From Sulfuricurvum sp. (GTDB lineage: Bacteria; Campylobacterota; Campylobacteria; Campylobacterales; Sulfurimonadaceae): 64,000 nt of DNA. The notes under the pieces are model-generated. The model worked only from the letters and a program-made list of their open reading frames with translations, was not told the DNA's origin and searched no databases. Positions 1-9,032 of this stretch are shown here, in pieces. Each line of letters opens with the position of its first letter. Position 1 is the first letter of the stretch. The translations under genes were made by a program, and so were the position numbers. The DNA lies in assembly GCF_028681615.1 (NCBI RefSeq), contig NZ_JAQUHV010000010.1, positions 16,015 through 80,014 of the forward strand, read 5' to 3'.

Positions 1-2193
1 GTGTTCACGCCATGCGGTATCAAGCGTTTTAAGATAAATTTCCCGCTCGATTTCGCTTCGAAGTTTGTCATCAACAACCGACATTTTTTCATCATACTCG
101 GATTTCAAAGCATTCAAAAGTGTTGTTCGGATAGATTCGGCACTTTTCTCTGTAAAGATTGAACTATCGATGTCCGTATTGGTCTCTTCTCTAAACATCA
201 ATACAAGACGTTCCAAATCGATCTCATCTTCTGAAATTCCATCGTACACCCCGCACAATGTCAACGTACGATTGACATATTCACTGCGGATCAGATCGAT
301 TTTCTCAGCAATTGCATACGTTGGATTGAGCAATTCTCCGCGGAATTTATACACAATTTTACGTTGTTCGTTGGCAACATCATCATACTCAACGATGTTT
401 TTACGCCCTTCAAAGTGCATATTTTCAACTTTTTTCTGCGCTTTTTCAACTGCTCGTGTGACCATGGTCGATTCGATGTATTCGCCATCTTCGACACCCA
501 AGCGTTCCATAATCGATTTGATTTTGTCCGAACCGAAAATACGGAGTAAACTGTCTTCTAATGAGAGGTAAAACTGACTCGTTCCCGGATCACCCTGACG
601 TCCTGAACGTCCGCGAAGCTGATTGTCGATACGGCGGTTTTCATGTCGTTCGGTTCCGAGGATATAAAGACCTCCGAGCGCTTTTATCTCATCACTGACT
701 TTAATGTCTACCCCACGTCCCGCCATGTTGGTCGCGATGGTAACGGCCCCTTTTTCACCGGCACTTTTAATGATCTCAGATTCTTGAGTATGGTTTTTTG
801 CATTAAGAACGGTATGAGGAATTTTTTCTTTTTTGATCAATTCATGCAATTTTTCTGATTTTTCAATTGATGCCGTACCGATCAATACCGGCTGTCCTTT
901 AGAATGCAGTTCTTTGACTTTTTTGATGACTGCATCAAATTTTTCCGCTTCCGTTTTGTAAATCAAGTCATTCAAGTCTTGACGAATAACAGGTACGTTG
1001 GTCGGGATTGAGATAACATCTAGATTGTAGATTTGGGCAAATTCAGTTGCTTCAGTTTGTGCCGTACCGGTCATACCGCCAATTTTTGCGTACATTCTGA
1101 AATAGTTTTGGTAGGTAATATCCGCAAGAGTCTGAGTCTCTTCTTTGATAATAACCCCCTCTTTTGCTTCCAAAGCCTGATGCAGTCCCTCTGAGTAACG
1201 ACGTCCTTCAGATAGACGTCCCGTAAACTCATCGACGATTACGATTTGTCCGTCTTGGATAACATAATCGACATCGATTTCAAAAATATAGTTCGCTTTC
1301 AGCGCTTGATCGAGGTGATGTGAAAGTGCTGAGTTTTCAATGCTGTAGAGGTTATCGACTCCGAATAGCTCTTCGGCGCGTCCAATCCCCTCCTCGGTGA
1401 TCAAAATGAGGCGATCTTTCTCATCCACCGTAAAATGTTCATCTTTGACCAAAGCTTTAGCAACAGCATCGGCACGGGTATAGTTCTCTAACGTACGGTT
1501 AGTCGGACCGGAGATAATTAGCGGTGTACGTGCTTCATCGATCAAAATTGAGTCAACCTCATCGACAATAACATAGGCATGACCGCGTTGAACCATATGC
1601 TCGCGCGTATAGGTCATATTGTCACGAAGATAATCAAATCCGAACTCATTATTCGTACCGTAAGTGATGTCGCAAGCATATTGATCACGTTTGTTTGTCG
1701 GATTGTATCCCTCTTCAACCAATATCCCGGTTGAATACCCTAAAAAGGAATAAAGTGCAGACATCTGCGTTCCGTCACGGGATGCGAGATAATCATTGAC
1801 CGTGACGACATGAACCCCTCTGCCGCTCATTGCATTGAGTGCAACCGCTAATGTTGCAACGAGGGTTTTCCCCTCCCCTGTTTTCATCTCAGCGATTCGT
1901 CCTTCATGCAAAACCATACCGCCGATAAGCTGAACGTCAAAATGACGCATTCCTAAAACACGCTTACTCGCTTCACGCGTAATTGCAAACGAATCGACCA
2001 GAACATCGTCCATACTCTTGGTACCATTTTGTACCGACTCTTTGAGAATATGAAATGCCTGCTGTAACTCTTCATCACTCATAGCACTAAAATAAGATTC
2101 ACGGGCGTTGATCGCCTCTACATTTTTACGATATTTTTTGACTTCTCGATCGTTTTTGGTACCGAAAATTTTTCCGACAAGCGATTGGAGCAT
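1..2193 (-). CDS. secA: Preprotein translocase ATPase SecA, partial (C-terminus beyond window)
   Basis: This is the motor ATPase that drives unfolded preproteins through SecYEG at the inner membrane. Reading the minus strand from ATG 2193 gives 731 uninterrupted codons. The start is [11 protein letters not shown], a typical SecA N-terminus. Walker A GEGKT lies at about residues 106-110 and a DEVD Walker B-type box at about 200, followed by the preprotein crosslinking domain and a helicase-type motif [20 protein letters not shown]. The frame is open to base 1, so roughly the last 130 residues, including any Zn-binding tail, are missing because of the window edge and not because of a break in the gene. 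lolA is divergent. Identity is certain. Confidence 0.97.
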   Translation of the reverse strand, partial: MLQSLVGKIFGTKNDREVKKYRKNVEAINARESYFSAMSDEELQQAFHILKESVQNGTKSMDDVLVDSFAITREASKRVLGMRHFDVQLIGGMVLHEGRIAEMKTGEGKTLVATLAVALNAMSGRGVHVVTVNDYLASRDGTQMSALYSFLGYSTGILVEEGYNPTNKRDQYACDITYGTNNEFGFDYLRDNMTYTREHMVQRGHAYVIVDEVDSILIDEARTPLIISGPTNRTLENYTRADAVAKALVKDEHFTVDEKDRLILITEEGIGRAEELFGVDNLYSIENSALSHHLDQALKANYIFEIDVDYVIQDGQIVIVDEFTGRLSEGRRYSEGLHQALEAKEGVIIKEETQTLADITYQNYFRMYAKIGGMTGTAQTEATEFAQIYNLDVISIPTNVPVIRQDLNDLIYKTEAEKFDAVIKKVKELHSKGQPVLIGTASIEKSEKLHELIKKEKIPHTVLNAKNHTQESEIIKSAGEKGAVTIATNMAGRGVDIKVSDEIKALGGLYILGTERHENRRIDNQLRGRSGRQGDPGTSQFYLSLEDSLLRIFGSDKIKSIMERLGVEDGEYIESTMVTRAVEKAQKKVENMHFEGRKNIVEYDDVANEQRKIVYKFRGELLNPTYAIAEKIDLIRSEYVNRTLTLCGVYDGISEDEIDLERLVLMFREETNTDIDSSIFTEKSAESIRTTLLNALKSEYDEKMSVVDDKLRSEIEREIYLKTLDTAWREH

Positions 2194-2252
2194 TAAAAGC
2201 CTTCATTATGAACAGTATTGAAAAAGTCGCAGATTTTAACATACGAAATCTA

Positions 2253-2282
2253 TTGTTTTGGTTAATGAGCATAGGGTATAAT
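2253..2282 (+). promoter_or_regulatory. Sigma-70-type promoter of lolA
   Basis: A perfect TATAAT at 2277-2282 is preceded by TTGTTT at 2253-2258 with an 18-nt spacer. The in-frame ATG at 2281 falls inside the -10 box, so it cannot be on this transcript. The expected transcript starts near 2289 and carries AAGGA at 2300-2304, six bases before GTG 2311. Confidence 0.6.
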
Positions 2283-2310
2283 GTCAAAATCAACTAATCA
2301 AGGAATTTAT

Positions 2311-2829
2311 GTGCGTTTTTTTCCCCTGTTTTTTTTACTTACACTAACCGTTTTTGCTTCGCCGAAAGAACTGAACTCGTTTAACGCTAAATTTGTCCAG
2401 ACCATTATCGATGACAACGGGAAAAAAATAATCTACCATGGTGAGCTGTGGGCAGACAAACCGCAAAACGCATTATGGGTTTATCAAAAACCGATCCAAA
2501 AAAGTGTTTATATTAACGGTCAAAAAATCACCGTTATTGAACCGCAAATCGAACAAGTGACAATTCGCAGTCTCGATGACGAAATCGATTTTTTACAAAT
2601 TATCCAAAAAGCAAAAAAGATAGATGAAAACCGATACTCCGCAACCGTCAAAGGACAGACGTATAGCGTTGTATTCAAAAATGATCTGCTTACCTCTATC
2701 AGTTATAAAGACGGGTATGACAACAGTGTTGCAATTGTGTTTAATAACCCGGTTCAGAACAAACCGATCGAATCCGGCCGATTCAAACCGGTCATACCTG
2801 CAGATTTTGATATTCTCAGAGATCGCTAA
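2311..2829 (+). CDS. lolA: Outer-membrane lipoprotein carrier protein LolA
   Basis: LolA is the periplasmic chaperone that takes lipoproteins from LolCDE across the periplasm to the outer membrane. The product is 172 residues from GTG 2311. The first residues form a hydrophobic signal peptide ending near VFAS. The mature part shows the LolA-type half-barrel pattern, with a SFNAKFVQTI start, GELWADKP, and ALWVYQKP in the middle. GTG 2311 is preferred over ATG 2281 because the ATG lies in the -10 box and the GTG has AAGGA at six bases spacing. The gene is divergent from secA and convergent with the CDF transporter. Sequence similarity in this family is low, but the overall pattern is convincing. 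Confidence 0.8.
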   Translation: MRFFPLFFLLTLTVFASPKELNSFNAKFVQTIIDDNGKKIIYHGELWADKPQNALWVYQKPIQKSVYINGQKITVIEPQIEQVTIRSLDDEIDFLQIIQKAKKIDENRYSATVKGQTYSVVFKNDLLTSISYKDGYDNSVAIVFNNPVQNKPIESGRFKPVIPADFDILRDR

Positions 2830-2833
2830 CGTG

Positions 2834-3748
2834 TTAATGGTGTATGCATCGCTCTAATACCTGTTCCCGCCCCTCTTTACCGATCTCACATTGAAACGTT
2901 GTATGGTTGATCCCTATCTCTTCGAGAGCATGTGTGAGATCATGCAGTATGCTATTGGTTGCACTCAGCGTCAAGTCTTCGCAAAAGTTGAGACGAGCTT
3001 CGAGGAATACTGTTTCATCGTCCAACTGCCATAAATGAATATGGTGAATGCTTTCAATCGTGTTGAACATTCTGACTTTTTCTACAATCGCATCTACAGA
3101 AATATGTTCCGGTGAAAACTGCATCAACATACTGCCTGATTCACGAACGATTCCATACGAGGAGCGGATGAGATAAAATGAGATGAGTAAGGATAAAAGA
3201 GGATCTATCCAATACCATCCGTAAAAGTAGATCATCGCTCCGCCAGCCAATACGGCAAACGACGTCATCAGATCTCCCATCAAATGCAAATAAGCGGACC
3301 GGATGTTTAGGTTATGACCGGCATCCCGGTGCAACAACCATGCAGAGAGACCGTTCACGGCAATCCCCAATGCAGCCAGTGCCATGACCCATGTCGAATC
3401 GATTGCCTGCGGAGCTAAAAATCGGTGAATGGATTCGATAATCAGATAGAGTGATACCGCGATCAGAACCGAAGCATTAAACAACGCTGCAAGGATTTCG
3501 GCACGTTTAAATCCGAATGTTTGACGGATATTTTGGGGACGATGCGACAAGCGGTGGGCATAATAGCTGATGATGAGACTCATCACATCGCTAAAGTTAT
3601 GCAGGGCATCACTGAGAAGTGCCAATGAACCCGATAGTATCCCCCCGATAAATTGTGCTGCGGTGATTACTACGTTAAGCAGTACACTAAAAAGGAGTTT
3701 GCCTCCACTGATATCACTGTCGTGATGATGGTGATGATGATGGTCCAT
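2834..3748 (-). CDS. Cation diffusion facilitator (Zn/Co/Cd efflux), His-rich N-terminus
   Basis: This inner-membrane antiporter exports divalent metals such as zinc. At 304 residues it has about six membrane segments. The CDF metal-site motifs are visible: HNFSD in the second helix (DALHNFSDVMSL) and HLMGD in the fifth (HLMGDLMTS). A cytoplasmic C-terminal domain carries HIHLWQLD. The protein starts MDHHHHHHHDSD, an unusual run of seven histidines directly after the initiator that could bind metal. It ends with a second His patch (CIHH). It is CzcD/ZitB-like, but the specific metal cannot be read from sequence. No neighbouring metal regulator is seen. Confidence 0.9.
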   Translation of the reverse strand: MDHHHHHHHDSDISGGKLLFSVLLNVVITAAQFIGGILSGSLALLSDALHNFSDVMSLIISYYAHRLSHRPQNIRQTFGFKRAEILAALFNASVLIAVSLYLIIESIHRFLAPQAIDSTWVMALAALGIAVNGLSAWLLHRDAGHNLNIRSAYLHLMGDLMTSFAVLAGGAMIYFYGWYWIDPLLSLLISFYLIRSSYGIVRESGSMLMQFSPEHISVDAIVEKVRMFNTIESIHHIHLWQLDDETVFLEARLNFCEDLTLSATNSILHDLTHALEEIGINHTTFQCEIGKEGREQVLERCIHH

Positions 3749-3892
3749 TAATATCTGCCAGAATTGAAATTGAGAAACTTTATCGTAAATAACTTTAAAG
3801 CGGTTGGATGTTACCCATTAGTTACTGTTTCAAAATTATTCTTACACTCGAGTAAGATTTTTTTTCTTGCTACACCCGACAAGGAGTATGCC

Positions 3893-4573
3893 ATGACCGT
3901 TAGTTCCAACTACAGCAATGCGTATTCGTCTTACACTTCTTCCGCAATATCCTCTTCTCAACAATCGAACAAACCGAGTTTTGAGGATTTGGCAAAAGAG
4001 TTACTGACTTCGATGGACACCAATAACAACGGATCGATCGATTCAGCCGAATTTAGTGCGGCGGCACAAGCGCTTGCAGCCACTTCAAGCAGCAGCGACA
4101 GTTCTTCAAGCAGCAGTTCTACTGCAAGCAATTCATCCGTCACAGATGCTTTTAACGCACTCGACACCAATAGTGACGGCACTTTGAGCACCGATGAACT
4201 CATGGCCGCACTACAAAATACAAAGCCTAAAGGGCACGAAGGCGGTATGCCGCCACCTCCGCCACCGAGCGATTCATCCTCAACTGCATCGAGCACTTCA
4301 AGCAGCAGTGAGATTTTTGATGCAATGGATACAAATCAAGATGGAAACGTCAGTGTTGATGAATTACTGGCTGCATTAGGAAATTCAAAAACAGATTCGT
4401 CCACTAAAAATGGCACATCTTCTGCAACGGATTCTTCTACTGCGTCATCAACGACTCAATCCAGTACTTCATCTCAAAAATTGAGTGATCTTATGCTCAA
4501 AAACATTCTCTCCTACTACGGTAATAATGCCTCTTCAACCGATACAACTTCGCTTCTAAGTATCAGTGCGTAA
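3893..4573 (+). CDS. Ser-rich protein with three EF-hand calcium-binding loops
   Basis: I chose ATG 3893 because AAGGAG (3881-3886) sits six bases upstream; an in-frame ATG at 3764 has no such signal. The 226-residue product has three canonical EF-hand loops: DTNNNGSIDSAEF near residue 42, DTNSDGTLSTDEL near 93, and DTNQDGNVSVDEL near 146. They are separated by low-complexity Ser/Thr-rich linkers and one polyproline stretch (GGMPPPPPP). No signal peptide or membrane segment is visible. Similar EF-hand/Ser-rich proteins in proteobacteria are often annotated XopAW-like, but function is unknown. A weak hairpin CTTAC-6-GTAAG followed by eight T at 3841-3864 lies in the leader and could attenuate transcription. 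Confidence 0.75.
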   Translation: MTVSSNYSNAYSSYTSSAISSSQQSNKPSFEDLAKELLTSMDTNNNGSIDSAEFSAAAQALAATSSSSDSSSSSSSTASNSSVTDAFNALDTNSDGTLSTDELMAALQNTKPKGHEGGMPPPPPPSDSSSTASSTSSSSEIFDAMDTNQDGNVSVDELLAALGNSKTDSSTKNGTSSATDSSTASSTTQSSTSSQKLSDLMLKNILSYYGNNASSTDTTSLLSISA

Positions 4574-4579
4574 TGAGTA

Positions 4580-4598
4580 CATGCCCATTTTGGGCATG
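4580..4598. terminator. Hairpin between convergent EF-hand gene and mscS
   Basis: CATGCCCA-TTT-TGGGCATG forms a perfect 8-bp stem with a 3-nt loop, just after the EF-hand stop codon and touching the 3' end of the converging mscS gene. There is no strong U-tract on either strand, so it may be a weak bidirectional terminator or a transcript-end stabiliser. Confidence 0.5.
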
Positions 4599-4600
4599 CC

Positions 4601-5533
4601 TCAAATTTTAGTATTCTCCGGAATGTTCTCTGAATGAATATGAAGCTTTGGAAATGAGACAATTTCAGACGTTTGCGATGCCATTTGTATTTTTCCTTCG
4701 CTTTTTTCTGCTTCCACTAAAAAACGGGTAAATAGCTGATCTCGGGTAGAACGTCGTTTTTTGAAATCGACTACATAACGTAACGTGAATTCAATCCAGT
4801 TATCGGTAGCCGCAATCGTTACCATCGGCTCGATTGTCGCATATTCAACTGCATAAAGTTTTGATAAGTTATGCCAACTTTCACGAACGGACTCTGTAAA
4901 ATCACCGACAACATCGTTGGCGATATTCATTAATGTAAGTCGCGTGTATTCAACAGAACTTCCGTATCGAATCGGAAGTATAATTTCATCCCATAAAAAA
5001 GGAAACTCTCCCGAATAATTATAGACAGGGTCCTTGAAAATAAAACTGTTCGTTACCCGAACGATCCTTCCGTTGTACAGATCACTATTGACCCATGCTC
5101 CGCACTCCATTAGCGTAGTACGCAAAATCCCTATGTCAATGACATCGCCGTAAATGGATCCGATTTTAATCCGGTCTCCGACACGATAAAAAGATGAAAA
5201 GGTAATCGCGAGCCATCCTGCAATACTGATGATCACTTCTTGAAGGGCAAACGCTATCCCCCCTGCAATCACCCCAATCGCTACTGCAAATCCACTCATA
5301 TCCTTTTTAAAGGTTGCAATGACAATCACTGTAAAAATCAAATAAGCGATAAGGGTAACGGCTTTTCGCATTCGATACCGTGTTGTACTTTCGTCGACTA
5401 ACGTGTTAATACGGGATTTGAGAATATAAACCATACCCATAATCATGAAAAAAGCAAGTAATACAACGGATAATTTTACAATCAAAGGATAAAGCCCTAT
5501 CCACTGACTCCATTTTTGCAGAATGTCATTCAT
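4601..5533 (-). CDS. MscS-family small-conductance mechanosensitive channel
   Basis: This is an inner-membrane channel that releases solutes on osmotic downshock. At 310 residues it has about three transmembrane helices. The pore-lining MscS helix is Gly/Ala-rich (FAVAIGVIAGGIAFALQEV) and is followed by the typical beta domain start GDRIKIGSIYGDVIDIGILRT. The C-terminal part (about residues 180-300) is the cytosolic vestibule, with a charged tail. It is a short MscS form without extra N-terminal helices. AAGGG precedes the ATG on the minus strand. It is convergent with the EF-hand gene. Confidence 0.9.
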   Translation of the reverse strand: MNDILQKWSQWIGLYPLIVKLSVVLLAFFMIMGMVYILKSRINTLVDESTTRYRMRKAVTLIAYLIFTVIVIATFKKDMSGFAVAIGVIAGGIAFALQEVIISIAGWLAITFSSFYRVGDRIKIGSIYGDVIDIGILRTTLMECGAWVNSDLYNGRIVRVTNSFIFKDPVYNYSGEFPFLWDEIILPIRYGSSVEYTRLTLMNIANDVVGDFTESVRESWHNLSKLYAVEYATIEPMVTIAATDNWIEFTLRYVVDFKKRRSTRDQLFTRFLVEAEKSEGKIQMASQTSEIVSFPKLHIHSENIPENTKI

Positions 5534-5574
5534 CTTTACCCTTTTAAGTCAAGAATACTATTTCATCAACTCAT

Positions 5575-6645
5575 TTAGATTATATCATTTACATTGACTC
5601 TGTTAATAGGTGTAATTTCCGGCAAAGTAAGATGAAATAAATGATTTTTTTCTTTAAACAACTGCGGAAGTCGAGAGCTTATTTGATCGGTATTGAAACG
5701 ATAGCTAAGGCCGAATTGACATATATTTTGATTCATATCCATACTATTGTAGTGCCGTTCCGCCGACAAAAAGGCTTTCATGGAATCTTTAAAATTATGC
5801 GTATACTTTATTCCGGCAACTTTATTGTTGACCATGTCATTACTGGAATATAAACTCATTTGAGTATAGTCATTCTCCCGATATTTCAACTCCAAACGAT
5901 TCGAACCCATAAAGGTTGTCTCTTCTTTATTATAATTCATAGCAAAGATCGCTTTTAATTTCGGTGATAGCCTCAATACGGCTGCCATTTCGGTAGAAAT
6001 TTTCCTATTTTTTTGTATATATTCCTCAAAATTATTATCTGAGATCAAACCTGTATTTTTTCCTTCTACATCATAATAAACGAAAGAAGTTTGAATCTCT
6101 TGCAACGGAAATTCTTCATCAAAAAGGTCATATGAATACTCGGCGCCTACCGTTTTCTGAGCTGATCTGACATACGGATCCAAAAATCTTGTCAAATAGG
6201 CACCGGAGAGTTTGATTTGACCTTCTTGAAGCTTAAGATTTTGAGAGACGACAAATTTGTCCATAGTCGGTGATTCAGCTGCACCGATATACGTCCCCAT
6301 AGTGCCTCCGGGATAAAGGGCCTTGAAATCAACATTAAAAACAGAGCTGTCTTCTACTTGGTGCAGTGTGCTGTTGGACCCGATGTTTATGCTGAACCAT
6401 TGATTGTTAGTATAAACGAATTGGGTCGAGATATTGTTTTCGCGCGGTGCTATGGATAAATTTTGAATGATGTCGCTGTCATGCTTGATAAAATTGATCC
6501 CTTTTTCATTCGCAACGACCGTAGAAGAGTCACTCAACGAATCGGATCGGGCATTCTGAGATGTTAAAAAAAACAACACTAAAACAGGATAGGCAAAAAA
6601 ACGCGTTATCCACGAAAAAGAGACTGTCATTGTTGCTTTTTTCAT
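5575..6645 (-). CDS. Predicted outer-membrane beta-barrel protein, unknown function
   Basis: The 356-residue protein begins with a long signal peptide (MKKATMTVSFSW, then a hydrophobic run ending near NARSDS). The mature part is rich in alternating aromatic strands with Asn/Thr/Tyr, such as QFVYTNNQWFSINIGSN and LELKYRENDYTQMSLYSS, and contains few Cys, as in outer-membrane barrels. I do not recognise a named family. It starts 22 bases after the stop of nhaD on the same strand, so it is probably co-transcribed with that antiporter. The C-terminus (VNDII) does not end in the aromatic residue typical of BAM-assembled porins. Confidence 0.55.
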   Translation of the reverse strand: MKKATMTVSFSWITRFFAYPVLVLFFLTSQNARSDSLSDSSTVVANEKGINFIKHDSDIIQNLSIAPRENNISTQFVYTNNQWFSINIGSNSTLHQVEDSSVFNVDFKALYPGGTMGTYIGAAESPTMDKFVVSQNLKLQEGQIKLSGAYLTRFLDPYVRSAQKTVGAEYSYDLFDEEFPLQEIQTSFVYYDVEGKNTGLISDNNFEEYIQKNRKISTEMAAVLRLSPKLKAIFAMNYNKEETTFMGSNRLELKYRENDYTQMSLYSSNDMVNNKVAGIKYTHNFKDSMKAFLSAERHYNSMDMNQNICQFGLSYRFNTDQISSRLPQLFKEKNHLFHLTLPEITPINRVNVNDII

Positions 6646-6667
6646 ATTACAAACTTATTCCAAAAAA

Positions 6668-7993
6668 TTAATTGAACCCTAAAACGATAAATTGAAGATA
6701 CCATATTCCAATCGAAACAGTATACCCGATTAATACCGTCCAAGCCAATTTCATGTGGGATGAAAACGTATAAATTCCGTGCATCCGTCCCATCACCCCT
6801 ACGCCTGCGGCACTTCCGAAACTGATAAGCGATCCTCCGACACCTGCTGTCAGCGTCAAAAGCATCCATTGGGTATAGTCGATCTGAGGGTTAGCTTTCA
6901 ATACCGCTGACATGACCGGAACGTTATCGATAATAGCTGAAACAAACCCGACTCCGATATTGACGAGGGTGGGATCGATAACATCATAGAGTTTGCTAAT
7001 GTATTCCAAAAATCCTGCGAAATAGAGTGCTCCGACGGCAGCCAATATCCCAAAGAAAAAGAGAAGCGTATTGTTCTCGATTCTGCTGATCGATTTAAAG
7101 ATATTGACATCTTGTTTGTGCCGACGTTTTAACGTGTACGTATACAATTGTAAAATGGAAAGACCAAAAAGCATTCCCCACATCGGAGGAAGATGCATTA
7201 CCTGTTTAGAGATGACCGACATTGCAATCGTTGCAATTCCGATGACTATAATGACCTTTCCCCCTTTGAGGATTTCAATGCTTTCAGCCGTTTTAGTATC
7301 ACCCTCTTTATTCGGGTCTTCGTTAGGAATATAGCGGTAAAGAAGATAAGCCGTTACAAGCCAGCCCAAAAACGAAGCCGGAAAAAGATAGAGAAAATCA
7401 CTGAATTCCCCTTTTTGTGCCGTCCACGCCATAAGAGTCGTAATGTCTCCAAACGGACTCCATGCACCTCCGGCATTCGATGCCACAACGACATTAATCG
7501 CACTGGGGACTAAAAAGGCCTTATTTTCTTTTTCAATCGTGATCAATACGGTTGAGAGGATCAAAGCTGTCGTCAGGTTGTCGGCAATCGGAGAGATGAA
7601 GAAAGCAAGAACACCCGTAATCCAAAACAATTGACGGTAACTGTACCCTTTTGCGATCAGTTTTCCTTTGAGGGCATTGAAAACACCTCTCTCAATCAAC
7701 GCTTCAACAAACGTCATTGCGACGTACAAGAAAAAGAAAATCTGCGCGATTTCATAAACAAGATGGGTTATCTCATAGTGAAAAGCCTCAAAATCCAAAC
7801 CGAAAACCGCATAATATCCTCCGATGAGGATATAGAGAAAGGTCCCCATAAAGAGTGCGGGCTTAGCCTTATCTATGTGATATTTTTCTTCCATCGCAAT
7901 GAAGTAATATCCGATGATGAAAATAAGCAGCAGCATCCATCCGAAAGGATGGACTGAAAGATCAATGCCGTCTAACTGCATATCCGATGTCAT
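6668..7993 (-). CDS. nhaD: Na+/H+ antiporter NhaD family
   Basis: This inner-membrane antiporter exchanges sodium for protons (ion transporter superfamily). ATG 7993 is chosen because AAGGAGA lies just upstream; the longer in-frame start at 8059 lacks a ribosome site. The product has 441 residues and about 12 membrane segments. NhaD-type signatures include FFISPIADNLTTALILSTV in the first half and VSAIIDNVPVMSAVLKANP in the second, with Asp residues inside helices as expected for ion-binding sites. The outer-membrane barrel gene follows after 22 bases. The 190-base upstream gap to proB is AT-rich; I see no clear regulator site in it. Confidence 0.88.
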   Translation of the reverse strand: MTSDMQLDGIDLSVHPFGWMLLLIFIIGYYFIAMEEKYHIDKAKPALFMGTFLYILIGGYYAVFGLDFEAFHYEITHLVYEIAQIFFFLYVAMTFVEALIERGVFNALKGKLIAKGYSYRQLFWITGVLAFFISPIADNLTTALILSTVLITIEKENKAFLVPSAINVVVASNAGGAWSPFGDITTLMAWTAQKGEFSDFLYLFPASFLGWLVTAYLLYRYIPNEDPNKEGDTKTAESIEILKGGKVIIVIGIATIAMSVISKQVMHLPPMWGMLFGLSILQLYTYTLKRRHKQDVNIFKSISRIENNTLLFFFGILAAVGALYFAGFLEYISKLYDVIDPTLVNIGVGFVSAIIDNVPVMSAVLKANPQIDYTQWMLLTLTAGVGGSLISFGSAAGVGVMGRMHGIYTFSSHMKLAWTVLIGYTVSIGIWYLQFIVLGFN

Positions 7994-8187
7994 GATCTTC
8001 TCCTTTGTTGAGACTATTTTTTTACATGCTAATTGGTTGCTTCCAGTATAATCAATCAAAGTAAATATAAAAAATTAATTCTCAAATAAGCTAGATTTAA
8101 TTTAAAAAATTAAGATATAAATTATGTAATTAATTTACCGTTTAATGTTTTAGTATATAGTTAGGGGCATAGTTTAAAAGGTTATAT

Positions 8188-8955
8188 ATGAAACGTATCG
8201 TAATTAAAGTCGGAAGCGGTGTTTTGACGGAGAACAACACCATTGCAAAAGAAAGAATGCTCAATCTGGTCGCTCTCGTAGCCAAGCTTCAAGAACGCTT
8301 TGAGATCATTTTGGTCACTTCGGGAGCAGTCGCTTCAGGATATACGGCATTAAAGCTCAACCGAAAAGAACAAATCAGTAAAAAAGTACTAGCTTCTTTG
8401 GGACAACCGATTTTGATGAGCAGTTATAAACGTAAATTTGAAAAACACAACGTAACAATTTCACAGATTCTCCTCACCGAAGAGGATTTCGACTCACGAA
8501 AGAGAACTGCCATTTTTACAGAAATCATCGACACACTTTTGACCCACAAGATCCTCCCTATCGTCAACGAAAATGATATTTCCACCACACCCGAACAGGT
8601 ATTCGGTGACAATGACCAGCTCTCCGCCCATGTCGCCCACTATATGGATGCCGATTTACTTGTAATATTAAGTGATATAAACGGTTATTATGACAAAAAT
8701 CCCTCTGAATACCCTGATGCCACCATCCTAAAAGAGGTCAATTCCATCTCATCTGAAGCATTGAATGCCGAACACTCCCCGAACAATGCATTTGCAACCG
8801 GAGGAATCGTTACAAAATTAATGGCGGCACAGTTCCTTTTGGAGCGCGGACGAAAGATGTTTTTATGCAGCGGATATGATTTAAGCGATATCGAAAGCTA
8901 TCTTCTAGACGGTGTTCATAGAAGAGGTACCCTTTTCATTTCCGCATCGCGATAA
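8188..8955 (+). CDS. proB: Glutamate 5-kinase ProB (short form without PUA domain)
   Basis: ProB phosphorylates glutamate with ATP, the first step of proline synthesis. The 255-residue product is an amino-acid kinase fold: N-terminal VIKVGSGVLTENN, the ITSGAVASGY-type loop (LVTSGAVASGY), VNENDISTT, FGDNDQLSAHVAH, and ATGGIVTKLMAA. It lacks the C-terminal PUA domain of the E. coli enzyme, which is usual in Campylobacterota. AAAGG precedes the ATG. It is divergent from nhaD. The T-rich segment after the stop contains the perfect palindrome listed separately. Confidence 0.95.
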   Translation: MKRIVIKVGSGVLTENNTIAKERMLNLVALVAKLQERFEIILVTSGAVASGYTALKLNRKEQISKKVLASLGQPILMSSYKRKFEKHNVTISQILLTEEDFDSRKRTAIFTEIIDTLLTHKILPIVNENDISTTPEQVFGDNDQLSAHVAHYMDADLLVILSDINGYYDKNPSEYPDATILKEVNSISSEALNAEHSPNNAFATGGIVTKLMAAQFLLERGRKMFLCSGYDLSDIESYLLDGVHRRGTLFISASR

Positions 8956-8973
8956 TGGGTTAACCGCCCTGCT

Positions 8974-8991
8974 CATATTCCTAGGAATATG
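8974..8991. promoter_or_regulatory. Perfect 18-bp palindrome upstream of the response-regulator promoter
   Basis: CATATTCCTAGGAATATG is a perfect palindrome. Its centre (8982.5) is about 49 bases before the start predicted from TATAAT at 9020-9025, so it would lie immediately upstream of the -35 region, a usual place for an activator or autoregulator site. It could also fold as a short hairpin ahead of a T-rich stretch and help end proB transcription. Confidence 0.45.
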
Positions 8992-9032
8992 TGATACTTT
9001 TTATTTACTTTCCCCCCGATATAATCGCCTTT

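Noticed and set aside
3958..4296. 112-residue antisense frame with Leu/Ser-rich sequence in the EF-hand gene
   Set aside because: It is the reverse reading of the Ser-codon repeats and has no ribosome site.
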